NCBI GenBank assembly: GCA_946479665.1
Contig: CAMLGO010000046.1
Location: 1-6,398, forward strand
Direction of reading: 5' to 3'
Length of the DNA stretch: 6,398 nucleotides
DNA from: an uncultured Candidatus Saccharibacteria bacterium
GTDB taxonomy: Bacteria; Patescibacteria; Saccharimonadia; Saccharimonadales; UBA6022
Shown: piece after piece, positions 5,943 through 6,398 of the stretch
Layout of the letters: every line of letters starts with the position of its first letter
Numbering within the stretch: position 1 is the first letter of the stretch
Notes under the pieces: generated by a model
Databases searched by the model: none
What the model saw: only the letters and a program-made list of their open reading frames with translations
What the model was told of the DNA's origin: nothing
Position numbers and translations under genes: made by a program

Positions 5943-6355
5943 CCAAGAATCTTATCGCGGTTACCAATGATCTCTTTTTTGAGCTCATCAAGCACCTGCG
6001 CCACTACCTGTCGATAGTCAGGTCGATTCACCTCGAGCCACTTTGTTGCAGCGTATTCAGCGCGCAGGCCAGGATCATTGGGATCGGCCTGTGTCGCTTG
6101 CTGCAAACGACCAAACGTCTCATCGGTATGATAGTTCGGCGCATGCTGATTGAGCCAGGCTACAATCGCATCGTCTTTTCGATCGATAATCGCTTCGAAC
6201 TCTTCCAGCTGCTGATCACTCAAACCCTCGGAAAGCTTCGTACCAACCCGTAGTTCGAGTTCTTCGTAGATGTGCTGTAAAAATGCTTGCTTCTGATCTT
6301 CCGGAAGTTCATTAAGGCCAATATCTGCTAAAAATTTATCATCTAGTTGAAACAT
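5939..6355 (-). CDS. DUF5663-like acidic helical protein, function unknown
   Basis: This 138-aa, mostly helical, acidic protein has no signal peptide or membrane segment. The N-terminal half (FLADIGLNELPEDQKQAFLQHIYEEL, about 8-33; then LELRVGTKLSEGLSDQQLEEFEAII, about 33-57) resembles the DUF5663 family that I associate with Patescibacteria: a short Leu-rich start, a helix with a Pro-Glu-Glu cap, RVG, then LSxxQLxEFE. A WL-x4-PNY motif follows at 67-75. A second, similar element WL-x4-PDY occurs at 106-114, after a linker of about 30 residues. Most relatives I recall have one copy. No catalytic motif is visible, and the role is unknown; it might bind a protein or nucleic-acid partner. The ATG is supported by GAGGG 8 nt upstream. 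The gene converges on fmt, with the two stop codons in one CTAG and no room for a terminator. Confidence 0.72.
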   Translation of the reverse strand: MFQLDDKFLADIGLNELPEDQKQAFLQHIYEELELRVGTKLSEGLSDQQLEEFEAIIDRKDDAIVAWLNQHAPNYHTDETFGRLQQATQADPNDPGLRAEYAATKWLEVNRPDYRQVVAQVLDELKKEIIGNRDKILG

Positions 6356-6363
6356 ATACCCTA

Positions 6364-6382
6364 CCCTCGCTCAATGATTATC
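6364..6382 (-). promoter_or_regulatory. -10 box and ribosome binding site of the DUF5663-like gene
   Basis: GATAAT (6382-6377; 5/6 match to TATAAT) is followed by a leader of about 14 nt with GAGGG (6368-6364) placed 8 nt before the ATG at 6355. This is a conventional leadered start, in contrast to priA and def. The -35 box would lie beyond the right edge of the window. Confidence 0.5.
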
Positions 6383-6398
6383 GGTTATTCTCAATTAA

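Noticed and set aside
1..6398. tRNA, rRNA, CRISPR array, insertion sequence or phage genes
   Set aside because: No cloverleaf, regular repeat-spacer pattern, terminal inverted repeats or transposase/integrase motifs were seen. The window is almost fully covered by housekeeping-type genes.

Overview
The window holds seven protein genes and no RNA genes, mobile elements or CRISPR arrays. Gene content and style suggest a member of the Patescibacteria (candidate phyla radiation), most likely a Saccharibacteria (TM7)-type genome. The reasons are a DUF5663-like acidic helical protein, compact genes with tiny or overlapping junctions, a shortened PriA, and proteins that resemble that group. This placement rests on recalled family resemblance, not on a search. 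UGA ends at least three recognisable genes (priA, def and the phosphoribosyltransferase-like gene), so the UGA=Gly code of Gracilibacteria/Absconditabacteria does not apply.

Layout. Minus strand, 2517 to 1: a phosphoribosyltransferase-like gene, a small winged-helix DNA-binding protein, and recJ, whose C-terminus runs off the left edge. The winged-helix gene has its own good promoter (TTGAAA, 17 nt, TAGAAT), and its stop codon directly abuts the recJ start. Plus strand, 2559 to 5942: priA, then def and fmt, which overlap by 41 nt. Minus strand, 6355 to 5939: a DUF5663-like gene converging on fmt, with both stop codons in one CTAG.

How the genes relate. PriA (replication restart helicase) and RecJ (5'-3' single-strand exonuclease) are genome-maintenance proteins encoded on the two sides of a 41-bp divergent promoter region. 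Def and Fmt form the usual formyl-methionine pair: Fmt formylates initiator Met-tRNA, and Def removes the formyl group from new proteins.

The most interesting signal is regulatory. The priA and phosphoribosyltransferase-like starts lie inside the two arms of a 13-bp inverted repeat (12/13 match). In both, and again at def, a -10-like hexamer (TATACT, TAAACT, TATACT) sits exactly 7 nt before the ATG with no normally placed Shine-Dalgarno. This is the geometry expected for leaderless mRNAs. The winged-helix and DUF5663-like genes instead have a longer leader and a purine-rich site. Other oddities are a PriA that seems to lack its winged-helix domain, a phosphoribosyltransferase-like protein with a degraded PRPP loop, and a deformylase whose motif I lacks both glycines. 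I found no clear sign of an undescribed multi-gene system.
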